Source: Candidatus Heimdallarchaeota archaeon LC_2 (GTDB lineage Archaea > Asgardarchaeota > Heimdallarchaeia > Heimdallarchaeales > Kariarchaeaceae). Taken from it: a DNA stretch of 20,317 nt. A program made the position numbers and the translations under genes. The notes under the pieces were generated by a model that was not told the origin of the DNA, did no database searches, and saw only the letters and a list, made by a program, of their open reading frames with translations. The stretch is from NCBI GenBank assembly GCA_001940725.1, contig MDVR01000169.1, forward strand, positions 1 through 20,317, given 5' to 3'. Below, one piece after another: positions 1 to 6,347 of this stretch (positions are counted from its first letter, which is position 1; the number at the start of each line of letters is the position of its first letter).

Positions 1-215
1 GCGGAATTTATGATCCTCATTTAGCACAAGTTTCTGCACACACTGTAGTAAGAATGGTACAATTAATGTCAGGTCTTGAAAAACAAGATCCAGATTATGA
101 TCTTAAAATGGGCATATGCCTTCTCATTCTTCCTGACAGTATCCAATTTATTAAGATCACAACAAGAAGGGTTGCGGCGACCAATACAATTGCACCAGAT
201 TCTATAGCCATCTAA
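1..215 (+). pseudogene. sodN: Truncated nickel superoxide dismutase copy (5' end outside window)
   Basis: This is the first, edge-cut copy of the sodN 5' segment. Codons are read from position 3 onward. The SodN sequence runs to the Lys-Met-Gly at the repeat junction near 114, after which 33 unrelated residues follow to a stop at 213-215. It is identical to the corresponding part of the copy at 425-703. The metal-binding start of the protein lies outside the window, but the sister copy shows what it would be. It lacks the C-terminal two thirds of the enzyme's helical bundle and is not expected to make active dismutase. Confidence 0.75.
95..211 (-). CDS. Small single-span membrane ORF, probably truncated at the repeat junction (copy 1)
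   Basis: Read leftwards from ATG at 211, this gives 38 residues: MAIESG, then a strongly hydrophobic stretch of about 20 residues (IVLVAATLLVVILINWIL), then a basic tail (GRMRRHM). This is the classic profile of an N-terminal membrane helix. The last residues, from about HMPILRS, are encoded across the duplication junction by antisense sodN sequence, so the ORF is probably the 5' end of a longer divergent membrane gene cut by the rearrangement. The intact version would lie left of the window. I do not recognise the family. An overlapping antisense ORF in another frame (69-266) has no such profile. Coding status is inferred from the hydropathy pattern only. Confidence 0.4.
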   Translation of the reverse strand: MAIESGAIVLVAATLLVVILINWILSGRMRRHMPILRS

Positions 216-391
216 TTGAAACTGAGTTGTAGTAATTATTAAAGTAAGCCTCGGCAATTCGATCATAGTCCAATTTTTTTGATGAAAGCAACGAATTTTA
301 TATTTAGCATATTTCTTTGTAAATGATTAACACAAGCTTTGATAAATATTTGTAAATAAATTGCTTTAATAATTATTTCGTCAAACAAAAA

Positions 392-403
392 TTACTTAAA
401 ACT
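392..403 (+). promoter_or_regulatory. TATA-like box of sodN (middle copy)
   Basis: A T/A-rich element containing CTTAAAAC is centred near 398, about 27 bp before the ATG at 425. This is the expected place for an archaeal TATA box driving a leaderless transcript. The same element precedes the full-length copy at 880-891. Each repeat unit therefore carries its own sodN promoter. Confidence 0.45.
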
Positions 404-424
404 AAAAAAATCGCTTCTTTTAAT

Positions 425-703
425 ATGAAATCTGTAATGAAAAAGATATTCGGAATTGAGAAGGCATATGCCCATTGTGACGTGCCTTGCGGAATTTATG
501 ATCCTCATTTAGCACAAGTTTCTGCACACACTGTAGTAAGAATGGTACAATTAATGTCAGGTCTTGAAAAACAAGATCCAGATTATGATCTTAAAATGGG
601 CATATGCCTTCTCATTCTTCCTGACAGTATCCAATTTATTAAGATCACAACAAGAAGGGTTGCGGCGACCAATACAATTGCACCAGATTCTATAGCCATC
701 TAA
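425..703 (+). pseudogene. sodN: Truncated nickel superoxide dismutase, second copy
   Basis: The first 59 codons match the full gene at 913: propeptide, then His17-Cys18-Asp-Val-Pro-Cys22-Gly-Ile-Tyr and the start of the first long helix. After Lys-Met-Gly the frame enters the repeat junction and adds 33 residues of antisense upstream sequence (beginning ICLLILPDS) before a stop. The product of 92 residues would keep the whole nickel hook but lose most of the four-helix bundle that forms the hexamer. It has an intact promoter, so it may be transcribed. If the array is real, this is most simply a by-product of duplication. If the array is an assembly artefact, this ORF does not exist. Confidence 0.75.
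583..699 (-). CDS. Small single-span membrane ORF, second repeat copy
   Basis: This duplicates the 38-residue minus-strand ORF at 95-211: ATG at 699, one hydrophobic helix, a basic tail and a stop inside antisense sodN sequence. It lies divergent to the sodN copy at 913 with about 210 bp between them. As in the first copy, the C-terminal end is created by the duplication junction near 602/603. It is probably non-functional as a truncated gene, though a 38-residue membrane peptide could be made. Confidence 0.35.
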   Translation of the reverse strand: MAIESGAIVLVAATLLVVILINWILSGRMRRHMPILRS

Positions 704-879
704 TTGAAACTGAGTTGTAGTAATTATTAAAGTAAGCCTCGGCAATTCGATCATAGTCCAATTTTTTTGATGAAAGCAACGAATTTTATATTTAGCATAT
801 TTCTTTGTAAATGATTAACACAAGCTTTGATAAATATTTGTAAATAAATTGCTTTAATAATTATTTCGTCAAACAAAAA

Positions 880-891
880 TTACTTAAAACT
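880..891 (+). promoter_or_regulatory. TATA-like box of full-length sodN
   Basis: This is the same CTTAAAAC-containing element as in the middle copy, centred near 886 and about 27 bp before the ATG at 913. It fits a leaderless archaeal promoter. Confidence 0.45.
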
Positions 892-912
892 AAAAAAATC
901 GCTTCTTTTAAT

Positions 913-1386
913 ATGAAATCTGTAATGAAAAAGATATTCGGAATTGAGAAGGCATATGCCCATTGTGACGTGCCTTGCGGAATTTATGATCCTCATTTAG
1001 CACAAGTTTCTGCACACACTGTAGTAAGAATGGTACAATTAATGTCAGGTCTTGAAAAACAAGATCCAGATTATGATCTTAAAATGGGCAGATATATTTC
1101 AGTAAAAGAAGAGCACGGTGAACTATTGAAACATGAAGTTCGTATAATTTGGGGAGATTTCTTAAAACCAGATCATGCTGCTGCAAATCCTGAATTGAAT
1201 GATCTAGTATGGAATATAATGAGAGAAGGATCCGCAGGTAGACAGACCGCCGATATGGCAAAAGCTCAAACCCTGTTAGAATCAACTTTGAAATTCTCCG
1301 AACTATTTTGGAAAATTAAGGGAGTTGGAACAAAACGAGTAGATGCTCCATATCCAAGTGGTGGACAAATGGTCCTTCCAGCTTAA
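913..1386 (+). CDS. sodN: Nickel superoxide dismutase precursor
   Basis: A 157-residue precursor of Ni-dependent superoxide dismutase, which converts superoxide to hydrogen peroxide and oxygen in the cytoplasm. Residues 1-16 are a basic propeptide ending KAYA. Cleavage would expose His17 as the new N-terminus, followed by Cys18, Asp19, Val20, Pro21, Cys22, Gly23, Ile24 and Tyr25. This matches the family nickel hook (HCxxPCGxY), in which the amino-terminal amine, His1, Cys2 and Cys6 bind nickel. The rest is helical and the mature length, about 141 residues, suits the family. Maturation needs a dedicated protease, and a SodX-type enzyme is encoded at 3045. A TATA-like box lies 27 bp upstream. 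This is the only copy of the tandem array with the complete C-terminus. Ni-SOD is best known from bacteria (Streptomyces, cyanobacteria), so lateral gain is plausible. Confidence 0.95.
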   Translation: MKSVMKKIFGIEKAYAHCDVPCGIYDPHLAQVSAHTVVRMVQLMSGLEKQDPDYDLKMGRYISVKEEHGELLKHEVRIIWGDFLKPDHAAANPELNDLVWNIMREGSAGRQTADMAKAQTLLESTLKFSELFWKIKGVGTKRVDAPYPSGGQMVLPA

Positions 1387-1500
1387 TTTTAAAAAGTGAA
1401 TTTGAAACTAAATTAAAAAAATCAATATTTTTGGCATTTGTTATATGGAATTCATAGACCTGGATGAAATGTAAAAATTAATTCAGGAAAACCCATGAAA

Positions 1501-2877
1501 CTAATCAGGAACAGAATTATGACCAGATTTTTCAGAGGTCTCGATATATTTACCCGATGTCATTAAATAATTGAAAGCATTATTCGCTAATACAAGATTT
1601 CGATCTGTTTCAAATTTGGAATCATTGTTTAAATCCCTAAGTCTCATTTTATATTCCAATCCATTTTCTGGCGCTCGGACAGTTGAAATCCCCTTCACTT
1701 TCCATCTTCCTACTAACATGGATCCATCTAGAAATAATGTGGAGAATTGCTCATAAGGTAAAATTATTAATTCTTCACCCCTCATGAAAATCAATCTGAT
1801 TGCATTATTGATTAGAACCCAAGACCCTGCAATAACAGGCAATACTTGAGGATTTTCAATTACCCATCCAATACCAAAGCTTAAAAAATCTAACCCTGGA
1901 ATTAATGAAGTTATATTTGACCAAAATTCCCTTATAGAACTAAAATCAAAGAATGAGAATGAAAACGCAAATCCAACAACTACTGGGGCTGCAACAGGTC
2001 TTATTACTTTGAATAATTGAATTGGCACTTTCAAAATCTGAATGATTGTTTGAAAAAATAATAGCAATTTATTTGATGGCCTAACAAAAACAAATAATGG
2101 AATTAATGCTCCAAATCCGAAAAAGGCAAATTTCCGTCTGATATATACCATTTTTTTATTTGTCATAATAAATCGCCCCCTTCTTGTAAGATTGGATCGT
2201 ACCTTCCAATTTGATCTTGTAATGTGCATTGATCCAGCATGGATAATCTCTTCGTCTTCATCCCAGTGATTACGGTTTTTCAACCTTTGTTTCCATTTTT
2301 CTATTGATTTTTCTGATTTATTCAATTGCTTAACAATTATTTCGTGCTCGATAATCTCTTGTTCGTTACTAAAAATCGATTGAAGCGTGTATTGAGCAAA
2401 TCTTTTGTTTTTCAATTCTCGTTGGAATTTATTTGGATAATAATTCTTTGGGTTAAATTTGCTTAATATTGATCCTTTAGCACTTTCAGGTTTATCTGGT
2501 GTAATGATAGTATTTTCATTCATATCAAATATGAATAACCAACGAATATTGTATTCCTTATCATATTCTTTCGATTGTAAATTTTCCCAGATTTCCAATT
2601 GCTTATTTTGCCATATTTTTGCACTTACTTCATTTTCGTGGATTACTAATACATCAAAAGTTTTATCATTTTTGGATCGCCAGAACTTTGTAAGGATTTC
2701 TTCAATTTCTTCCTCAGAACTAATTTTATCATATATTGACTTAGCATAGAATTTATTGTTTAATCGGGTATAATCTAAAAATCCATTTTCTTTGATTGTC
2801 CGATATTTCGATCTATCCCATAACTCTTCGTTGGGTAAATCAAGGTGATTATCATTCAACTTCTTGAAAATCGCCAT
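1501..2877 (-). CDS. Membrane protein with possible split PH/GRAM-like domain
   Basis: A protein of 458 residues that I cannot assign to a named family. Residues 1-205 are soluble and highly charged, probably alpha/beta then helical. Residues 209-252 (EEIIHAGS, then GRFIMTNKKMVYIRRK) resemble the first strands of PH/GRAM-like domains, which often contain a G-x-L-x-hydrophobic-TNK motif. Residues about 253-364 are three to five hydrophobic segments. From 365 on, the strand-rich segment EELIILPYEQFSTLFLDG...GRWKVKGIS looks like the remaining strands of the same domain. So one small beta domain may be split by a membrane insertion. The PH-like reading is inference. The gene lies between sodN and the SodX-type protease but on the opposite strand. 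A TATA-like ATTAATAAGT lies about 29 bp upstream. Confidence 0.8.
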   Translation of the reverse strand: MAIFKKLNDNHLDLPNEELWDRSKYRTIKENGFLDYTRLNNKFYAKSIYDKISSEEEIEEILTKFWRSKNDKTFDVLVIHENEVSAKIWQNKQLEIWENLQSKEYDKEYNIRWLFIFDMNENTIITPDKPESAKGSILSKFNPKNYYPNKFQRELKNKRFAQYTLQSIFSNEQEIIEHEIIVKQLNKSEKSIEKWKQRLKNRNHWDEDEEIIHAGSMHITRSNWKVRSNLTRRGRFIMTNKKMVYIRRKFAFFGFGALIPLFVFVRPSNKLLLFFQTIIQILKVPIQLFKVIRPVAAPVVVGFAFSFSFFDFSSIREFWSNITSLIPGLDFLSFGIGWVIENPQVLPVIAGSWVLINNAIRLIFMRGEELIILPYEQFSTLFLDGSMLVGRWKVKGISTVRAPENGLEYKMRLRDLNNDSKFETDRNLVLANNAFNYLMTSGKYIETSEKSGHNSVPD

Positions 2878-3005
2878 CTCTAATATCCAATATAATTCTA
2901 ACTTATTAATGAAAGTTGATATTGCGAAATTTTAACGTTATTAAGAGCCAGTTGTTTTGACAAAAATCTAAATCTTGAAACAATTCTGTCTTTCAATAAA
3001 GATGA

Positions 3006-3020
3006 GATATTATATATTCA
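3006..3020 (+). promoter_or_regulatory. TATA-like box of the SodX-type protease gene
   Basis: The AT-only run ATATTATATATTC is centred about 30 bp before the ATG at 3045. This is the correct spacing for an archaeal TATA box and a very short leader. Confidence 0.45.
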
Positions 3021-3044
3021 TTGAAAAAAATAAGCACGTGAACA

Positions 3045-3473
3045 ATGAAGTTTAGGGTTTGGAAATCTTACAAAATCATAGAAGTTGAAGGTTCATCAAT
3101 GTTTCCAAGTCTGAAAACAGGTTGGTACTTATTATTTAAAACAAAAAACATTGAAAAGATAAAACGGAAAGAGATAATCCTACATTTTCAAGAAGGGAAA
3201 TGGTTGATCAAAAGAATCATTGGATTATCAAATGAATTTATTCAAATTCAAAATAATTCCTTATTAGTGAATAACACAGAACTACAAGAAGATTATTTGC
3301 TAGGTCCAAGAAATTCTGAAACCATTTCACAGTGGCAATTAGGATCAAATGAATATGTGATTTTGGGTGATAATTCTAATGATAGTCTTGATAGTAGAAA
3401 ATTTGGATCTGTGAATTTACCTCAGAATTTATTTGCTTTAAAGAGAAGAATTTGGCCACTCTTTGATAAATAA
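3045..3473 (+). CDS. sodX: Nickel superoxide dismutase maturation protease (S26 signal-peptidase family)
   Basis: A 142-residue serine protease of the signal peptidase I fold. The motif G16-S-S18-M-F-P-S-L holds the nucleophile Ser18. W53-L-I-K56-R-I-I-G holds the general base Lys56. GDNSNDSLDSRKFG near residues 109-122 is the conserved C-terminal box. The Ser-Lys dyad is of the bacterial type; typical archaeal and ER signal peptidases use histidine instead of lysine. There is no N-terminal membrane helix, as expected for a cytoplasmic enzyme that trims the SodN propeptide rather than exported proteins. With sodN 1.7 kb upstream, SodX is the best reading. A general signal peptidase is unlikely because of the missing anchor. 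ATG is preferred because a TATA-like box sits about 30 bp upstream. Confidence 0.85.
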   Translation: MKFRVWKSYKIIEVEGSSMFPSLKTGWYLLFKTKNIEKIKRKEIILHFQEGKWLIKRIIGLSNEFIQIQNNSLLVNNTELQEDYLLGPRNSETISQWQLGSNEYVILGDNSNDSLDSRKFGSVNLPQNLFALKRRIWPLFDK

Positions 3474-3580
3474 TCGAAAATGGCATTATCTTGACTTTAT
3501 TGGCAAAATTGCAAACCTAAATTAAATTTTGCAAAGGACTTTTCCATTTACTTTTTATTTTACCTTTAAAAAAAGATATT

Positions 3581-3799
3581 GTGATTACTTACTATAATAA
3601 TTTTGATAAATTTAAACATATATTATATGCATCTCTGCTTGATATAGATGAAGACAACAAAACAACTACTGTACTCCCGCAGTTCTTCGAGCAATGTCAA
3701 TTTACATTCAATATCGAAATCAATCAGATTTTGGGTTCAAGAGCCGAAAGCGTGATCAACTTACAGCAAGTTGGAGTTGCAAATGCAGCAACCAACTGA
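3581..3799 (+). CDS. Small ORF upstream of the nuclease gene, unknown
   Basis: A 72-residue ORF with a GTG start and no recognised domain. It is moderately acidic in its first half (DIDEDN), without a membrane helix or signal peptide. It overlaps the start of the next gene by 17-29 bp, depending on which start that gene uses. A T-rich element with TTTTTATTTTA near 3551-3562 lies about 25 bp before the GTG. No comparable element precedes the next gene, so a transcript probably starts here and runs into the nuclease gene. It could be a small leader gene. It could also be an N-terminal extension of the nuclease separated by a frameshift, or a non-coding 5' leader. Evidence for translation is weak. 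Confidence 0.35.
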   Translation: MITYYNNFDKFKHILYASLLDIDEDNKTTTVLPQFFEQCQFTFNIEINQILGSRAESVINLQQVGVANAATN

Positions 3800-5561
3800 A
3801 GTTGCTGAGCTGATTTTACCTTCTCTTTTGGACCGAAGATGGCGCGATATCAAAACCGGCATTTTCAATTTAGTAAAATATCATTCAAAAGTTGATTTGG
3901 TATTGGAACTAATAAAACTCCGAGAAAGATACACTTCAGCTCCGACACTTAGTGAAATTACAAATTTCACAGGGTTCGACGTTGCGATCCACACAGTTAA
4001 TAATTGGACTTGGAATCGAATTGATGAGAACAGATCCATAGAATTTGATGCCAATGAAATAGGAAAATATGGTGCTGAGTTAATGGTTGTTCATACTCTC
4101 AGAGAGTCTTTGAGGAATAATTTATTAGATTGGGATGGCAACAAATTAACCGAAACTGAAAGAGGGATATTGCATTTTTCAGCATTAAACTCTTTTAATG
4201 TAGATATTACTGGCTCTAGAATTGATATAGCAAAAAAAAGATTTTCTCAAGGTAGACTTAACAAACAGCAGAGAAAAATGGATCCCATCAATAAAATTCC
4301 ATCTGTAAAGAGATTATATTGGGATAATTCTATTTTGATGTTGTTAAGATCACCATTACCATTTTACAAGGCGATGCAAAATTTTACAGATAAAGAACGT
4401 GAATATCTCCTCAAGCTCCATTCTCAGTTAATCACAAAAACTGAAAATCAATCTATGGGAGTAATTCGAGTTCGATTAAAAAAAGGCTCAAAGGCTGCAA
4501 ACATTTTGCATAAATTAACTACACCTCAACGATCTAATGATCGTAGACCTCAATTTGTTGGATGTGTTGAAGTTTCTTTAAAAAATAAGGAAAAAGTTGA
4601 TTTCAAAATAGGAATTGGGGCATTGACAATGTTCGTAATGTTTCTTTTGGGATTTGATAGAGATCATTTGGACGAAAAAGCTAAGCGAGCGGAAACTGCA
4701 GTAAAGGATATTATTGAACATTTTGGTTATTATAAAGTAATAGAATCAAATGTTGATGTGATTCAAGAAGCAGGTGAAGTAATTACAGAAATTGACATTA
4801 TTGCTCAATCAAAACTAGATAATACTTGGATAACATTTGAAGTTAAAGACTTCAGTTTTTGGAGAGGTTGGATTTGGGGTCAGGGTGCTGATCAAAGAAA
4901 AGAATATTATGTTAAGGCTATTGAGAAATTAGAAGTCAAAGAAGAATTTATCTGCAAGAAATATTCCTGCCAAGAGGTCACTTCAATCATTGTCACAAGC
5001 ATTCCAGAGCCATTTTCCATGCTTGAAAAAACTCAATTTGTCTATCTTTCTGATTTGAATGAGACTCTCGCAAGACTATCTGGAACCAAATATACTCCAC
5101 GAAAACGACATCAGTCAAGTAATTTTCTTATTAGATATTTTGAACGCTTGCATACTGATTATTCTCAATCAGACAATCTACAAAAACCATTAAATGATAT
5201 TTCCATTGAGATTAATGAATTAAGAGAAAAGATGCAAGATAAAAAAGATGAATATGATGGTGTTCGCCAAACCTATCAAATGTTAATTTCAGAACATGAT
5301 ACGTTGAAATTAGAAGAAAAATTAATTAGCAAAAGAATAATCAAAGATACGGGAGAAAAGCATTATCATCTCGAAAGCGAGCTTAACGAAACTAGAACTA
5401 AAATTTCAAGATCAAATAAGAATATAAATATTCGTGCAGAAATTCTTCGAGACCTGAAATTAAATTATCAACAATCCTTTCAAGCTCTAAAGAAAATAGA
5501 AAAAGAAAAGGAAAAAATCGGTAAATCGAGAGAGAGATTACTTAATTCTAGACTGTTCTGA
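3783..5561 (+). CDS. HTH-like / PD-(D/E)XK nuclease-fold / coiled-coil protein
   Basis: I prefer ATG 3783 (592 residues). TTG 3771 or 3777 would add up to four residues; the numbering below counts from 3771. Residues about 50-80 (PTLSEITNFTGF...AIHTVNNWTW) look like a helix-turn-helix. A hydrophobic stretch at 278-295 could be a membrane segment or a buried strand. The helix AVKDIIEHFGYYKV is followed by E340-I-D342 and, 14 residues later, E357-V-K359, the arrangement of a PD-(D/E)XK endonuclease core with metal ligands Asp342 and Glu357 and catalytic Lys359. GADQRKEYY just after may be the usual following helix. Residues about 470-590 are heptad-like, Lys/Glu-rich coiled coil. Endonuclease III starts 10 bp downstream, pointing to DNA repair or restriction. 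The exact role is unknown. Confidence 0.8.
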   Translation: MQQPTEVAELILPSLLDRRWRDIKTGIFNLVKYHSKVDLVLELIKLRERYTSAPTLSEITNFTGFDVAIHTVNNWTWNRIDENRSIEFDANEIGKYGAELMVVHTLRESLRNNLLDWDGNKLTETERGILHFSALNSFNVDITGSRIDIAKKRFSQGRLNKQQRKMDPINKIPSVKRLYWDNSILMLLRSPLPFYKAMQNFTDKEREYLLKLHSQLITKTENQSMGVIRVRLKKGSKAANILHKLTTPQRSNDRRPQFVGCVEVSLKNKEKVDFKIGIGALTMFVMFLLGFDRDHLDEKAKRAETAVKDIIEHFGYYKVIESNVDVIQEAGEVITEIDIIAQSKLDNTWITFEVKDFSFWRGWIWGQGADQRKEYYVKAIEKLEVKEEFICKKYSCQEVTSIIVTSIPEPFSMLEKTQFVYLSDLNETLARLSGTKYTPRKRHQSSNFLIRYFERLHTDYSQSDNLQKPLNDISIEINELREKMQDKKDEYDGVRQTYQMLISEHDTLKLEEKLISKRIIKDTGEKHYHLESELNETRTKISRSNKNINIRAEILRDLKLNYQQSFQALKKIEKEKEKIGKSRERLLNSRLF

Positions 5562-5571
5562 AGTTGATATT

Positions 5572-6204
5572 ATGAAAGACAGAAAAACACAGGTAGAAAA
5601 TATCATTCGATTATTACATGCAGAATACCCAAATTCGAAATGCAGTTTGGATTTTTCTAACCCATTTGAATTACTAGTTGGAACAATTTTATCTGCTCAA
5701 TCAACAGATAAAAGAGTAAATATCGTATTACCCAGTTTGTTAGCAGCTTTTCCTGATGCAAATGCAATGGCAAATGGCACAATTGAGGATATTAAGGAAC
5801 ATATTAAGTCTGTTGGATTGTATAATAATAAAACAAAACAGCTTAAAAATATGTCACAAATGATTGTTGATGATTTTAGTGAAGTTGTTCCAGATAAAAT
5901 GAAACATTTAGTCAAACTTCCTGGTGTGGGAAGAAAAACAGCAAATGTTGTTCTTGGAAATGCATTTGGGGTTCCTGACTCAGGAATAACTGTCGATACC
6001 CATGTAATCCGAATGACCCAGAGGATGGGGTTAACTACCAATAATAATGCAGTAAAAATAGAAAAAGATCTGATGAAAATAGTACCTCAAGTGGAATGGG
6101 TTGATTTTACTCATCTGTTCATTGATCATGGTCGTAAAATTTGTGTGAAGAAACCGAAGTGTGAAGAATGTATTTTGATCTCGAATTGTGATCAATTATA
6201 TTGA
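5572..6204 (+). CDS. nth: Endonuclease III, DNA glycosylase/AP lyase
   Basis: A 210-residue bifunctional glycosylase that excises oxidised pyrimidines in base excision repair and nicks the abasic site. The helix-hairpin-helix L116-P-G-V-G-R-K122-T-A holds the Schiff-base lysine Lys122. V141-D142-T-H-V holds the catalytic aspartate. The C-terminal iron-sulphur loop has Cys191, Cys197, Cys200 and Cys206. The first gap is five residues (C-x5-C-x2-C-x5-C), one less than the six of the usual motif. The length is typical. The gene begins 10 bp after the nuclease-fold gene without an evident promoter of its own, so the two are probably cotranscribed. No Shine-Dalgarno motif is visible. Identification is firm. 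Preference for oxidised pyrimidines rather than mismatches is by family majority. Confidence 0.95.
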   Translation: MKDRKTQVENIIRLLHAEYPNSKCSLDFSNPFELLVGTILSAQSTDKRVNIVLPSLLAAFPDANAMANGTIEDIKEHIKSVGLYNNKTKQLKNMSQMIVDDFSEVVPDKMKHLVKLPGVGRKTANVVLGNAFGVPDSGITVDTHVIRMTQRMGLTTNNNAVKIEKDLMKIVPQVEWVDFTHLFIDHGRKICVKKPKCEECILISNCDQLY

Positions 6205-6347
6205 ATAAATATATAAAAAATTCTGTTTTGTATTAAACGTGATTTTAAATACATCATTCTCATGTTTCATTGCTATTTTTTTCTATCTCTGTCAATATCA
6301 TTGAAAAAGATTGAAATATGTGTTAGCTAATATTCTCAACAGAACGT

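Larger units (their letters stand above)
1..1090. repeat. Direct tandem repeat, 488-bp period, about 2.2 copies inside the window
   Basis: The sequence from position 1 recurs at 489 and again at 977. By eye the copies are identical wherever they overlap. Copy-to-copy identity ends at 602/1090: the last copy reads on into the body of sodN, whereas earlier copies jump at 114/115 and 602/603 back to the upstream flank. Each unit (115-602 and 603-1090) holds a short minus-strand ORF start, an AT-rich spacer, a TATA-like box and the first 59 codons of sodN. A 19-bp segment across each junction (107-125, 595-613) is the exact reverse complement of 458-476 and 946-964 in the sodN propeptide region, centred on the palindrome GGCATATGCC. 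The array touches the window edge, so either a true recent amplification or an assembly or amplification chimera is possible. Confidence 0.95.

Noticed and set aside
69..266. Minus-strand 65-residue ORF in the repeat (also 557-754)
   Set aside because: It overlaps the hydrophobic 38-residue minus-strand frame, has no protein-like pattern, and its end copies antisense sodN. The other frame is a better coding candidate.
1..1090. Regular repeats as a CRISPR array or an insertion sequence
   Set aside because: The period is 488 bp with no short repeats and unique spacers, and there is no transposase or terminal inverted repeat. It is a tandem duplication of sodN sequence.
3045..3473. General type I signal peptidase for exported proteins
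   Set aside because: There is no N-terminal membrane anchor, the dyad is of bacterial Ser-Lys type, and a Ni-SOD precursor is encoded nearby. SodX is the simpler reading.
5697..6041. Minus-strand ORF of 114 residues inside endonuclease III
   Set aside because: It is a shadow of a clearly conserved gene on the plus strand.
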